Assembly: GCA_902386385.1 (NCBI GenBank)
Contig: CABMIU010000022.1
Coordinates: 1 to 40,157 of the forward strand
Length of the DNA stretch: 40,157 nt
Direction of reading: 5' to 3'
DNA from: an uncultured archaeon
Lineage (GTDB): Archaea > Iainarchaeota > Iainarchaeia > Iainarchaeales > Iainarchaeaceae
Shown: piece by piece, positions 7,825 through 14,132 of the stretch
How positions within the stretch are numbered: position 1 is the stretch's first letter
Layout: each line of letters begins with the position of its first letter
Made by a program: the position numbers and the translations under genes
Notes under the pieces: generated by a model
Told to the model about the DNA's origin: nothing
Database searches by the model: none
Seen by the model: the letters and a program-made list of their open reading frames with translations, nothing else

Positions 7825-7879
7825 AGAACATCCAAGCAATTTCAATTTCTACTCAGTTTGTTCCCTTGTTCTTGCAATA

Positions 7880-8000
7880 TGCACCCGCCGGGATTTGAAC
7901 CCGGTCCAAGAGCTCACTCCAACCATTTTCATAAACGCTTTTTTCCAGAAGGGAAAAAAGGTTATGGAAGGCTCTGAGGCTACCGTTACCCCACAGGTGC
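7880..8000 (-). tRNA. tRNA-Gly(UCC) with a 50-base BHB intron
   Basis: Acceptor stem GCACCUG pairs with CGGGUGC, discriminator A at 7880, no encoded CCA. D stem GGGU/GCCU, T arm GACCGGG-UUCAAAU-CCCGG. The anticodon stem AGAGC/GCUCU is interrupted by an intron at 7915-7964. The junction folds as a classic bulge-helix-bulge: stem AGAGC/GCUCU, three-base bulge UGA, four-pair core CUUC/GGAG, three-base bulge CAU, stem AACC/GGUU. Cutting after the second bulge base on each side gives the seven-base loop CUUCCAA, anticodon UCC, with the intron at the canonical position 37/38. Mature length 71. Confidence 0.93.
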
Positions 8001-8054
8001 TCGAATTAATTCCAGTATGGCATTATTTTAAATTCAACGCAGGGCGAATTCTCC

Positions 8055-8063
8055 TTAAATTAT
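8055..8063 (+). promoter_or_regulatory. TATA box of tmk
   Basis: TTAAATTAT centred 25 bases before the tmk ATG, which predicts a leaderless transcript. It lies just beyond the 5' end of the minus-strand tRNA-Gly(UCC). Confidence 0.55.
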
Positions 8064-8083
8064 CTTTGATTTCCCATTTATTC

Positions 8084-8701
8084 ATGCCTGGCTTTTTCAT
8101 TGTCTTCGAGGGCCTTGACGGCTCCGGCAAGGGTACCTGCATAAAGCTCGTGCACGAGGCGCTCCTGAAAAAAGGCTTTCCGAAGGAAAAATTCCTGCTG
8201 ACCGCCGAGCCCACCGCTGGCTATTATGGCCGGAAGGTGCGCGAGCTCCTGAAGCAGGATATTGGCCCGAAAGTTAACGCCGCCCAGTTCCTTGATTTGT
8301 ATGTCTCGGACAGGAAGGAGCACATAGAGAAAGTCATTCTTCCCGGCCTCGCCGGAAATAAAATAATTCTGTGCGACCGCTACAAGTACAGCACCTTCGT
8401 TTATCAGCAATTGCAGGGAATCCCTATTGAAAAAATCCGTTCCCTGCACGAATTGATGCCGGTGCCGGATTTGGTTTTCATCCTTGACATTCCCGCCGAA
8501 GTTGCCCTGAAGAGGATTTCGCGCCGCAAGAGCCTGGAGAGCTTCGAGCGCAGGGATTTCATGGAGAAGGTCCGCGCTGTCTTCCTTGAACTGAAGGGAA
8601 CATTCCCGCAGGAGAACCTTGTTGTTATTGACGCCTCGAAGGAAATTCCTGCGGTGAAGAACGAAGTTGCCGGAATAATTGAAAATAGGCTTAAGGCCTG
8701 A
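8084..8701 (+). CDS. tmk: Thymidylate kinase
   Basis: Phosphorylates dTMP to dTDP with ATP in the cytoplasm. The 205-residue product begins MPGFFIVFEG, with the P-loop GLDGSGKGT at residues 10-18, the dTMP-binding segment AEPTAGYYG, the DRY motif at 98-100 (DRYKYST) and the lid region RRKSLESFERR. Length and motif spacing are normal. The open frame continues upstream through the tRNA gene, but ATG at 8084 fits the family start and lies 25 bases from a TATA box, so it is the start. Monocistronic. Confidence 0.95.
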   Translation: MPGFFIVFEGLDGSGKGTCIKLVHEALLKKGFPKEKFLLTAEPTAGYYGRKVRELLKQDIGPKVNAAQFLDLYVSDRKEHIEKVILPGLAGNKIILCDRYKYSTFVYQQLQGIPIEKIRSLHELMPVPDLVFILDIPAEVALKRISRRKSLESFERRDFMEKVRAVFLELKGTFPQENLVVIDASKEIPAVKNEVAGIIENRLKA

Positions 8702-8760
8702 AATTGGCTTGATTTTCTTACGAACCAGTTCTTTTTCTTTACAAGAAAAAAACCTGAAAA

Positions 8761-8800
8761 TGCGACCGCCGGGAATCAAACCAACCGTTTCGTCGGTTGG
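8761..8800 (-). pseudogene. Truncated tRNA-Gly(GCC) 3' end joined to a stem-loop
   Basis: Positions 8761-8780 repeat the last 20 bases of the intact tRNA-Gly(GCC) gene (8994-9013), with the first 16 identical and two changes in the T loop. At the T-loop boundary the match stops and a seven-base perfect stem-loop CCAACCG/CGGTTGG takes over (8781-8800). The upstream AT-rich hairpin sequence is also shared with the intact copy. It lacks anticodon and D arms, so it cannot be a working tRNA. Confidence 0.7.
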
Positions 8801-8837
8801 GTGCGACGGTTATCCCGTCTGCGAGACGGGATAAGCC
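8795..8837. repeat. Dispersed palindromic element, short copy
   Basis: Contains the inverted repeat TTATCCCGTCT/AGACGGGATAA around the loop GCG. On the opposite strand its two arms match the ends of the larger element at 33985-34099: 13 of 13 bases at GGCTTATCCCGTC and about 22 of 25 at the arm starting GACGGGA. The two copies differ mainly in the size of the loop between arms. It follows directly on the truncated tRNA-Gly end. Confidence 0.65.
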
Positions 8838-8957
8838 TGCTGTTATTTAATTGTCCTGTCGCATTGGGCATTTTTTGCCGAATCAGTTCTTTTTCTTTTT
8901 GCCTCGTGTTTCCTTGCCCCTTTAGGGACGAGGTCTCGTGCCTTCTTGGGCACAAGA

Positions 8958-8982
8958 TTCTTTTTCTTTCCAAGAAAAAGAA
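8958..8982 (-). terminator. AT-rich hairpin downstream of tRNA-Gly(GCC)
   Basis: Perfect 11-base inverted repeat TTCTTTTTCTT/AAGAAAAAGAA with a three-base loop, 12 bases past the tRNA 3' end on the minus strand. The transcript would carry long U-runs, fitting archaeal termination. Related hairpins occur at 9354-9386 and 28971-29000, and a partial one near 8728-8750. Confidence 0.5.
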
Positions 8983-8993
8983 AAACGCGAAAA

Positions 8994-9065
8994 TGCGACC
9001 GCCGGGAATTGAACCCGGGCCCCGACCTTGGCAAGGTCGAATCATAACCACTAGACAACGGTCGC
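8994..9065 (-). tRNA. tRNA-Gly(GCC)
   Basis: Cloverleaf on the minus strand: acceptor GCGACCG/CGGUCGC, D arm with UAGUGGUUA, anticodon stem CGACC/GGUCG with loop UUGCCAA (anticodon GCC), T arm CCGGG-UUCAAUU-CCCGG, discriminator A. 72 bases, no intron, CCA not encoded. Its 3' end is duplicated at 8761-8780. Confidence 0.96.
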
Positions 9066-9136
9066 TTTACAAAGGAATTTGCCCAGCAAAGTATTTTAAA
9101 ATACAATAATCCCGGCAAGCAGGCATTGGATGCCTT

Positions 9137-9229
9137 ATGCCCCCTCGCAGAGGGTACGACGTCCGCTCCACCAATCGGAGCATGCGATTAGGCCGGGCAG
9201 GAACCGAAGAAACCTTTGCCAAAGGTTTC
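9137..9229 (-). pseudogene. Truncated tRNA-Val 3' end joined to stem-loops
   Basis: Positions 9189-9208 repeat the last 20 bases of tRNA-Val(UAC) (9278-9297) with two differences, then the match stops at the T loop and a perfect nine-base stem-loop GAAACCTTT/AAAGGTTTC follows (9209-9229). On the other side (9137-9188) lie two more small hairpins, including CCCTC/GAGGG and GCTCC/GGAGC, and a GGGTACGACG segment resembling the element at 8795-8837. The arrangement mirrors the truncated tRNA-Gly copy. Confidence 0.6.
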
Positions 9230-9277
9230 CCCAAATGTACCATTCCGCGATATGCCACTTCGCTACGCTCAGCGGCA

Positions 9278-9350
9278 TGGGCCGGGCAGGAATCGAACCT
9301 GCGACTTCATCGGTGTAAACGATGCGTCATAACCGCTAGACCACCGGCCC
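9278..9350 (-). tRNA. tRNA-Val(UAC)
   Basis: Acceptor GGGCCGG/CCGGCCC, D arm with UAGCGGUUA, anticodon stem CAUCG/CGAUG with loop UUUACAC (anticodon UAC), T arm GCAGG-UUCGAUU-CCUGC, discriminator A at 9278. 73 bases, no intron, no CCA. Its 3' end is duplicated at 9189-9208. Confidence 0.96.
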
Positions 9351-9353
9351 GAC

Positions 9354-9386
9354 CTTTTTCTTTTTCTTGGGAAGAAAAAGAAAAAG
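9354..9386. repeat. Perfect 15-base AT-rich inverted repeat
   Basis: CTTTTTCTTTTTCTT, loop GGG, then its exact complement. It lies just upstream of tRNA-Val on the minus strand, so it is not that gene's terminator. It is the longest member of a hairpin family also seen at 8958-8982 and 28971-29000. Confidence 0.65.
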
Positions 9387-9464
9387 CTCGATCAAAAAGA
9401 AAAAGAACCTGTCTTCGGTGGAAATCCAGCGAAGGCCGTTCCTGAAAAATCACTTGGGCGCAAG

Positions 9465-9475
9465 CTTTATATATT
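9465..9475 (+). promoter_or_regulatory. TATA box for the 9498 membrane protein
   Basis: CTTTATATATT centred about 28 bases before the ATG at 9498, the clearest TATA box in the window; it implies a leaderless or nearly leaderless message. Confidence 0.6.
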
Positions 9476-9497
9476 AATTAACCTCTAATAATGCTCG

Positions 9498-9956
9498 ATG
9501 AAGAGGCTTGTTTACATCCGCGTTGCGGACAGGGAAGTTCACCTGCCGAAACTCATCGGCTCTTTTGTTCTCGCTGCTGCGGTGCTGATGTTCCTGCACG
9601 CTTGCTTTGCAATGGCGGATTCATGGAATACAATCAATTACTATACAAAGTGCGTTGAAGGCCTTAGTGCATTGCCCACAATTGACCAGCAGCTCGCACA
9701 GTTCTCGTTCTGCTCTGAAGCGCTTTACAGGGCGACAGGCATTGTCGCGAGGGGCAACAGTGCAATGCTCACAGGGGCGCAGCTCTTCGGCGGATTGCTT
9801 ACTCCTATCGCGAATGTCCTGTTCTGGGTTGCAGTGCTTTTGTTCGGATACCTCCTTTACAGGAGCGGCGACCTCGAACTGCCGCTAGAGGAAACCGTGA
9901 GGGAAGTGGCGGATTACCCCGCAACGCCAAGGCATACTTTCAGGAAAAAGAAGTGA
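9498..9956 (+). CDS. Membrane protein with two transmembrane helices, unknown
   Basis: 152-residue protein that I do not recognise. Seen: a basic N-terminus, a first hydrophobic helix at about residues 18-40 (LIGSFVLAAAVLMFLHACFA), a loop of about 65 residues with two cysteines (YYTKCVEGL and FSFCSEALY) that could form a disulfide if the loop is outside, a second helix at about 107-122 (IANVLFWVAVLLFGYLL), then an acidic and finally Arg/Lys-rich tail. The loop-out, tails-in topology fits the basic ends. The gene is alone, with a strong TATA box, and converges on dnaG. Confidence 0.75.
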   Translation: MKRLVYIRVADREVHLPKLIGSFVLAAAVLMFLHACFAMADSWNTINYYTKCVEGLSALPTIDQQLAQFSFCSEALYRATGIVARGNSAMLTGAQLFGGLLTPIANVLFWVAVLLFGYLLYRSGDLELPLEETVREVADYPATPRHTFRKKK

Positions 9957-10024
9957 AATCGGGATTCAAAATAGCCTGATTTCAAAAACTGATTCTAAAA
10001 TTAAAAAAATTATTTGAAGGCAGC

Positions 10025-11506
10025 TTAAAGTGCCGCCGCCTTCACTTTTTCCGATGCCTCTATTTTTCCCTTGCGGGCGCCGATGACATATTTCGCTCCG
10101 GCCTTTTCCGCTGCCTCGATGAGCCTTTTTGTCACGACTCCGTCAAGGACTATCGAGTGTGCCCCCTTGGCCTTTCCTATTTCCGCGACAATGTCCTTTA
10201 CCTTTGCCTCTTTCAGCAGTTGGTGTTTCTCGTCAAGTATGCGTGCTTTCATGCTGCCCTTTAGTTCCGCGAGCACCGGCCTGAAATTCGTTTCCTCTTC
10301 AGGCGTGAGCATTGCGGATTGCTGTGGCATTGGGCTGTCTTCGCCTTGGCTGGAAAATGACACTCTCCCGCCCTGGCTGAACCCCCCTTCCTGCGGTGGC
10401 ATTGAATTGAAATCCCTTCTCGGGAACCTTTCAGGCCTGTGGCCGATCATCCCTCTAGGGCCCCTTGGCCGCATTCCGCGTTCAGCCATCTGCCCGTGCA
10501 GTCCCATTGGCCTTGGCCTCGGGAACCTTCCTCTCCCCATTGGCCTCGGTGGCCTGCCAAACCCCATTTCAGGCCTTTCCTGCCTTGCCCCGAACCCCTG
10601 GAAAGACGGCCTTTCAATTGCGATGCCTTCCCTTTCAAGCGGCTGTTCCGGCCTCTCGAACCTTGCATGGAACGGGGTTTCCTCGATAAGGGCTTCCTTT
10701 GGCAGGAGCTTCTTTTTGAGCGACTGCAGTATTTCCTTGCGCGTCAGCTCCTCCACTTCTTTTCCGTCAGGTGCCCTCGATATGAATGCGACGCGCGCCA
10801 TCTGGCAGAGCTTTCTCGCATTGAGGAGCCCTCCCCTGTCGCCGTCAACAAAAAGCGTTATTTCCTTTTCCTTGCTCAGCCTGACAATTGTTTCGGAAAT
10901 GTTGGAGCCGTTCATGCCGATTACATTTTTTATCTGGTTCCTCAGGAGGTTGAGGACGTCCGCCCTGCCTTCAACAACAATTATTTCAGCGCTTGCTTCA
11001 ATGTCTGGGCCAGCGGGAAGCTTGTCAGGGCCATAATCCGTGATGTCCGCTGCTCTCGCGTTTTCCCTTATCTCCTCGCTGAGGCTCTGCAGCTCAGGCT
11101 TTGATTTCTCCATCATCCTCTTGAGGAGTTCCTTTGCCCTGTCCTTTATCTCGTCCCTCTTGTTTGTGCGCGTATCGGAAATGTCAGCTATCTCGAATTT
11201 TGCAGCGCATGGCCCGACTTTGTCAACGCTCTCGATGCCTGCCGCGAGAATGCTTGTCTCTGCCATGTCCATTGAGGAGGGCACTATGACATCGCCTTTT
11301 GTCCTCCCCATGGAGGTAGAGTGGTTTATTTCAATCCTGCCGACCTTGCCGTTCTTCTGGAGCTCCTTGAGGTCCATCTCGTCGCCCAAGAGTCCTTCGC
11401 TCTGGCCGAATATCGCGCCTATGATATCGGGCTTGTCTACAATCCCGTCAATCTCGAACTTGAGCTTTATCTCGTATTTCACTGTGTTAATGTATGTTTT
11501 TGCCAT
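10025..11506 (-). CDS. dnaG: Archaeal DnaG-like primase/exosome subunit (TOPRIM)
   Basis: Archaeal DnaG homologue; it is a subunit of the RNA-degrading exosome and has weak primase activity in some species. The 493-residue product has an N-terminal domain of about 165 residues, then the TOPRIM domain with VVEG at 177-180 and DGDRGG at 221-226, both acidic motifs intact. A Pro/Arg/Gly/Met-rich low-complexity linker (about residues 285-400) precedes a conserved C-terminal part, KGAHSIVLDGVVTKRLIEAA. ATG at 11506 has an AAGGAGTTGATT ribosome binding site. It follows the DUF167 gene after 23 bases, so they likely form an operon. Confidence 0.94.
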   Translation of the reverse strand: MAKTYINTVKYEIKLKFEIDGIVDKPDIIGAIFGQSEGLLGDEMDLKELQKNGKVGRIEINHSTSMGRTKGDVIVPSSMDMAETSILAAGIESVDKVGPCAAKFEIADISDTRTNKRDEIKDRAKELLKRMMEKSKPELQSLSEEIRENARAADITDYGPDKLPAGPDIEASAEIIVVEGRADVLNLLRNQIKNVIGMNGSNISETIVRLSKEKEITLFVDGDRGGLLNARKLCQMARVAFISRAPDGKEVEELTRKEILQSLKKKLLPKEALIEETPFHARFERPEQPLEREGIAIERPSFQGFGARQERPEMGFGRPPRPMGRGRFPRPRPMGLHGQMAERGMRPRGPRGMIGHRPERFPRRDFNSMPPQEGGFSQGGRVSFSSQGEDSPMPQQSAMLTPEEETNFRPVLAELKGSMKARILDEKHQLLKEAKVKDIVAEIGKAKGAHSIVLDGVVTKRLIEAAEKAGAKYVIGARKGKIEASEKVKAAAL

Positions 11507-11529
11507 TGCAAATCAACTCCTTTGTAGAA

Positions 11530-11796
11530 TCAGGGTTGCAGTGCTTTGTTGATTTGCTCTCTGGATGCCCCTGTCACGAGCACCTTTTTTTTCCTGCTTT
11601 TTCCGCCGGAAATGATTTCCACTTTCGCGTTGAGAAGTTTTCCAAGCTCAGCGGCAAGCTCTTTGTTGGTCTGCCCCTTCAGCGCTTTTCCCTTGACTTT
11701 AACTCTTAGCGAGTTTGTCCAAGGGTTGAACCCTTTCACACAAAACTGCGCCGAATTGGGAATAACTTCCAATTCGAGTTCAACGCTTTCAATCAT
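11530..11796 (-). CDS. DUF167 (YggU/UPF0235) family protein
   Basis: 88-residue protein of the DUF167 family, found in all domains; the function is not established. The family core is visible: a first beta strand LEVIPNSAQFCVKGFNPWTNSLRVKVKG, then KGQTNKELAAELGKLLNAKVEIISGGKSRKKKVLVTGAS, which contains the conserved KG-x-AN-like (here KGQTN) helix start and the GxxSRxK signature. The ATG at 11796 is preceded by a weak TATA-like element around 11820-11832. First gene of a likely operon with dnaG. Confidence 0.88.
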   Translation of the reverse strand: MIESVELELEVIPNSAQFCVKGFNPWTNSLRVKVKGKALKGQTNKELAAELGKLLNAKVEIISGGKSRKKKVLVTGASREQINKALQP

Positions 11797-11955
11797 TTTA
11801 AAGTGTTAACCGCAAATCCTGCAAAGCATAAACCCTGCGGTAAATGCTATAGGTGCCTTCCGCACCAATATAGTCCCTGTCCGCAACCTATATTAATGCC
11901 TTGGTTCAAACGCGGAAAATGTGTTAAAATGGCAATAAATGCCAAAATAATGGCT

Positions 11956-12006
11956 TTTTACCGGGATTTCAGGTGTTTTATTAACTTGCCGGGATTCCCG
12001 GTAAAA
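11956..12006. promoter_or_regulatory. Inverted repeats upstream of the GHKL/STAS-like operon
   Basis: The arms TTTTACCGGGA (11956-11966) and TCCCGGTAAAA (11996-12006) are exact complements, and the right arm overlaps a second palindrome CCGGGA-T-TCCCGG (11989-12001). The block ends just before the TATA box at 12014-12024. This is the layout of a repressor or activator site. The rest of the 248-base gap contains further small repeats such as TGGCA/TGCCA around 11929-11943. Confidence 0.5.
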
Positions 12007-12013
12007 TTGGTGG

Positions 12014-12024
12014 TTTTATTAAGG
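12014..12024 (+). promoter_or_regulatory. TATA box for the GHKL ATPase gene
   Basis: TTTTATTAAGG centred 26 bases before the ATG at 12045. It supports that ATG over the in-frame TTG at 12027, which would be too close. Confidence 0.5.
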
Positions 12025-12044
12025 TTTTGGATAAATTAAGTTAT

Positions 12045-13013
12045 ATGAAAATCCATTTGCCCAATAGTGCATTTTTGGGAAACATTGACCCGTTCCTTCG
12101 CTCTTTCAGCCCTGAGCAAAAAGATTCTTTGCATATCACTTCAAACGCAAAATGGATTTCCGTCCATCCAATTGTCCTTTCCATGGTTGCATCCTTGGGC
12201 CTGTCAATTCAGGACAAATCAAAAATTATTTTTGAACACCTTGAGGCGAAGTCCAAGCATTATTTGGAAAGGATGGGGCTGTTCAAAAGCATTGGCGTAG
12301 ATTCCGGAATGTCTATTATCTCGCATGAGCCATCCGGCAGGTTCATACCCTTGACAAGAATAACCTCTTCCGATGAGTTAAGCAGATTTATTGCGGAAAT
12401 GGTGCCTTTGCTTCATGCGACTCCAGAACAGGCCGAGCCAATCAAGTATGTTTTGAGCGAGTTGGTAAGCAATGTCTTTGAGCATTCAATGTCTTCTTCA
12501 GGCGCTGTAGTGTGCGCCCAATTTTATGAAAAAACCAGGCGGATAAGCATAGGCGTTGCGGATTCCGGTGTCGGAATAAGGAAAACAATTACTGCTTCCC
12601 ATTCTGCTCAGTTGGACATTGATGCAATCAACTTGGCATTGACCCCGGGAATCACCGGTGCAACTGAAAAAATCGGCGGAACCGAGTTGAATGCAGGGGC
12701 CGGGTTGTTTTTTATCAAATCAATAGCAAAGGTCAACAGGGACTTTTTGGTGATTTACAGCGGGAAAGGGATGTATAAGCTTTTGAAAACGGATTTGCGG
12801 AAAGAAAAGGTTAAGTTAAATTCCGACCCGTCATTGGATAAGTCCTCCAGCAAAAATGATTTTCCTTATTGGCAGGGCACCGCAGTGGGAATTGACATCT
12901 CGATTGAGAGGAATCAGGATTTTGACCATCTCTTGGATTTGATTTATGAAGCATATCAGAAGGAAATCCAGGAAAGAAAAAAAGCCAAGTTCAGGAAGGC
13001 GCAATTCATATGA
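12045..13013 (+). CDS. GHKL-type ATP-binding protein (anti-sigma/histidine-kinase-like ATPase)
   Basis: 322-residue protein with a GHKL ATP-binding fold in the middle: the N box ELVSNVFEHS, the G1 box VADSGVGI and the G2 box GGTELNAGAGLFFIKS. No phospho-acceptor histidine domain precedes it, so it resembles the SpoIIAB/RsbW type rather than a full sensor kinase. The N-terminal 100 residues end in HYLERMGLF and may form a STAS- or MlaB-like domain (inference). The stop overlaps the start of the next gene, a STAS-like protein, by four bases (ATGA), which indicates translational coupling. ATG at 12045 is 26 bases from a TATA box, and an inverted repeat sits just upstream. Base composition is somewhat more AT-rich than the neighbours. 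Confidence 0.82.
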   Translation: MKIHLPNSAFLGNIDPFLRSFSPEQKDSLHITSNAKWISVHPIVLSMVASLGLSIQDKSKIIFEHLEAKSKHYLERMGLFKSIGVDSGMSIISHEPSGRFIPLTRITSSDELSRFIAEMVPLLHATPEQAEPIKYVLSELVSNVFEHSMSSSGAVVCAQFYEKTRRISIGVADSGVGIRKTITASHSAQLDIDAINLALTPGITGATEKIGGTELNAGAGLFFIKSIAKVNRDFLVIYSGKGMYKLLKTDLRKEKVKLNSDPSLDKSSSKNDFPYWQGTAVGIDISIERNQDFDHLLDLIYEAYQKEIQERKKAKFRKAQFI

Positions 13014-13300
13014 ATGAAGTCAGGATTTTTCCGATGGTCGGGCAGTTCGCCGGAAACAAGGATGTTGCCCGTGAAATAAGGCTGAGGCATATACTTCCCG
13101 CGATTGAAATCGGCGAGGGCATAATCCTTGATTTTGAAAATGTGGATTCTGCAACTCAGTCTTTTATCCATGCAATGATAAGTGACGTGATAAGAAAAAA
13201 AGGGGCTGAGGCAATTGAAAAAATTTACTTCAAGAATTGCAATGTCACAATCCAGAAAATAATAAATATCGTTGTACAGTATATGCAGGAATCTCTTTAG
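13010..13300 (+). CDS. STAS-like protein (DUF4325)
   Basis: 96-residue protein matching the STAS-like DUF4325 pattern: ILDFENVDSATQSFIHAMISDVIRKKG, that is a hydrophobic beta strand, a short acidic turn and a helix starting with S/T residues where anti-anti-sigma proteins are phosphorylated. The start overlaps the GHKL gene by four bases, so the two are made together. In bacteria such pairs act by partner switching; archaea lack sigma factors, so the target here must be something else. The functional pairing is inference from fold and gene order. Confidence 0.78.
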   Translation: MNEVRIFPMVGQFAGNKDVAREIRLRHILPAIEIGEGIILDFENVDSATQSFIHAMISDVIRKKGAEAIEKIYFKNCNVTIQKIINIVVQYMQESL

Positions 13301-13359
13301 CTATTGCATTTAGCTTGGCTATTTAAACCCGAAAAGCATTAGTGTATTGGGGGAATTGG

Positions 13360-13767
13360 ATGGCTCATTACAACAAGGGCGCGAACGCGGAGCGGGAGCT
13401 CCTGAAACTTGTGTGGGACAAGGGCTTTGTCGTGGCTCGCACCGCGGGTTCAGGGAAAAACCCTTTGCCGATGCCGGATTTGATTGTGATGGGCAAGGGG
13501 CGTTCCATTATAATTGAGGCAAAGGCCTGGCGCGCCAACAACCTGACTATTATTGGCGAGAAGATGGGGGAGCTATTCAAGTGGCGCGATGTCGCAGGCG
13601 CTGAGGTTTACATCGCGTGGAAGTATCCCAACAAGGGGTGGTTTTTCATCAGGCCTGAAACGTTCCGCAAGGCAAAGAATTATTCCATTTCAATTGCCGA
13701 GGCGCAGCGCCATGGCCTGCTCCTTGACGTGCTCCTCGGCGAACAGAGGCAGCTGCCGCTGCAGTGA
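13360..13767 (+). CDS. hjc: Holliday junction resolvase Hjc
   Basis: Structure-specific endonuclease that cuts four-way junctions during recombination. The 135-residue product shows the archaeal Hjc motif set: KGANAERELLKLVWDKGF (catalytic Glu near residue 11), RTAGSGKNPLPMPDLIVMGKG (Asp 40) and SIIIEAKAW (Glu 53, Lys 55), a PD-(D/E)xK nuclease. ATG at 13360 gives the family start; a GTG at 13342 would be too close to the TATA-like CTATTTAAA at 13319-13327. The last codons overlap the tRNA-T-loop-like sequence GAATCGAACC of the intergenic element that follows. Confidence 0.94.
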   Translation: MAHYNKGANAERELLKLVWDKGFVVARTAGSGKNPLPMPDLIVMGKGRSIIIEAKAWRANNLTIIGEKMGELFKWRDVAGAEVYIAWKYPNKGWFFIRPETFRKAKNYSISIAEAQRHGLLLDVLLGEQRQLPLQ

Positions 13768-13867
13768 ATCGAACCGCCTATTGGCAGGCCTGCCCCGTCG
13801 AAGATGGGGCCTCCGTCGCTCCGAAATGCCGAAGGCATCCGCCCTTCCGAGGCGGTCTCGGACGAAA
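13766..13867. repeat. Dispersed palindromic element next to hjc
   Basis: Begins with the tRNA T-loop-like GAATCGAACC, then a series of hairpins: GCCT/AGGC, CCCC/GGGG, ATGCC-GAA-GGCAT and CCGCC/GGCGG. The segment GCCCTTCCGAG followed by GCGGTCTCGGACG matches the element at 33985-34099 base for base, except that the copy there carries about 44 extra bases between the two parts. No gene is present in this gap. Confidence 0.6.
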
Positions 13868-13910
13868 GGCTTCCTTTTTAAATTTCCCGCGGGGAGTTCT
13901 TTAGGTTGCC

Positions 13911-14045
13911 ATGCTGGAATTCGAGCTGATTATTCGCGAGGTCGAGCGCCTTTACGAGAAGGAGAAGAGCCTCCGCAGGAAGATAATGCTCGAAACCGCG
14001 ATAAAGTCCCTGAAGGATTACGCGAAGGAAATTGCGAGCCGGTGA
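13911..14045 (+). CDS. Small helical protein, 44 residues, unknown
   Basis: ATG at 13911 follows a TATA-like CTTTTTAAATTT at 13874-13885. The product is one amphipathic charged helix: IIREVERLYEKEKSLRRKI followed by LETAIKSLKDYAKEIASR. Codon third positions are G/C-rich as in neighbouring genes, which supports real coding. No family recognised. It may be a small DNA- or protein-binding helix protein. Confidence 0.55.
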   Translation: MLEFELIIREVERLYEKEKSLRRKIMLETAIKSLKDYAKEIASR

Positions 14046-14132
14046 AGCTGATTCTGTAATTGTCAAGCATGAAAAAATGCCGGCTCAGGGCGTCCTGGGC
14101 GTTTTATATTATTGGCGTATGTGGCTCAGTCC

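Noticed and set aside
7798-7900. Small ORF MESRGREPP... across the hairpin
   Set aside because: It runs into the tRNA-Gly(UCC) gene and its codons are dominated by the palindrome.
13766-13870. A full tRNA after hjc
   Set aside because: Only the T-loop-like GAATCGAACC fits; T stem and acceptor do not pair and no anticodon arm can be drawn.
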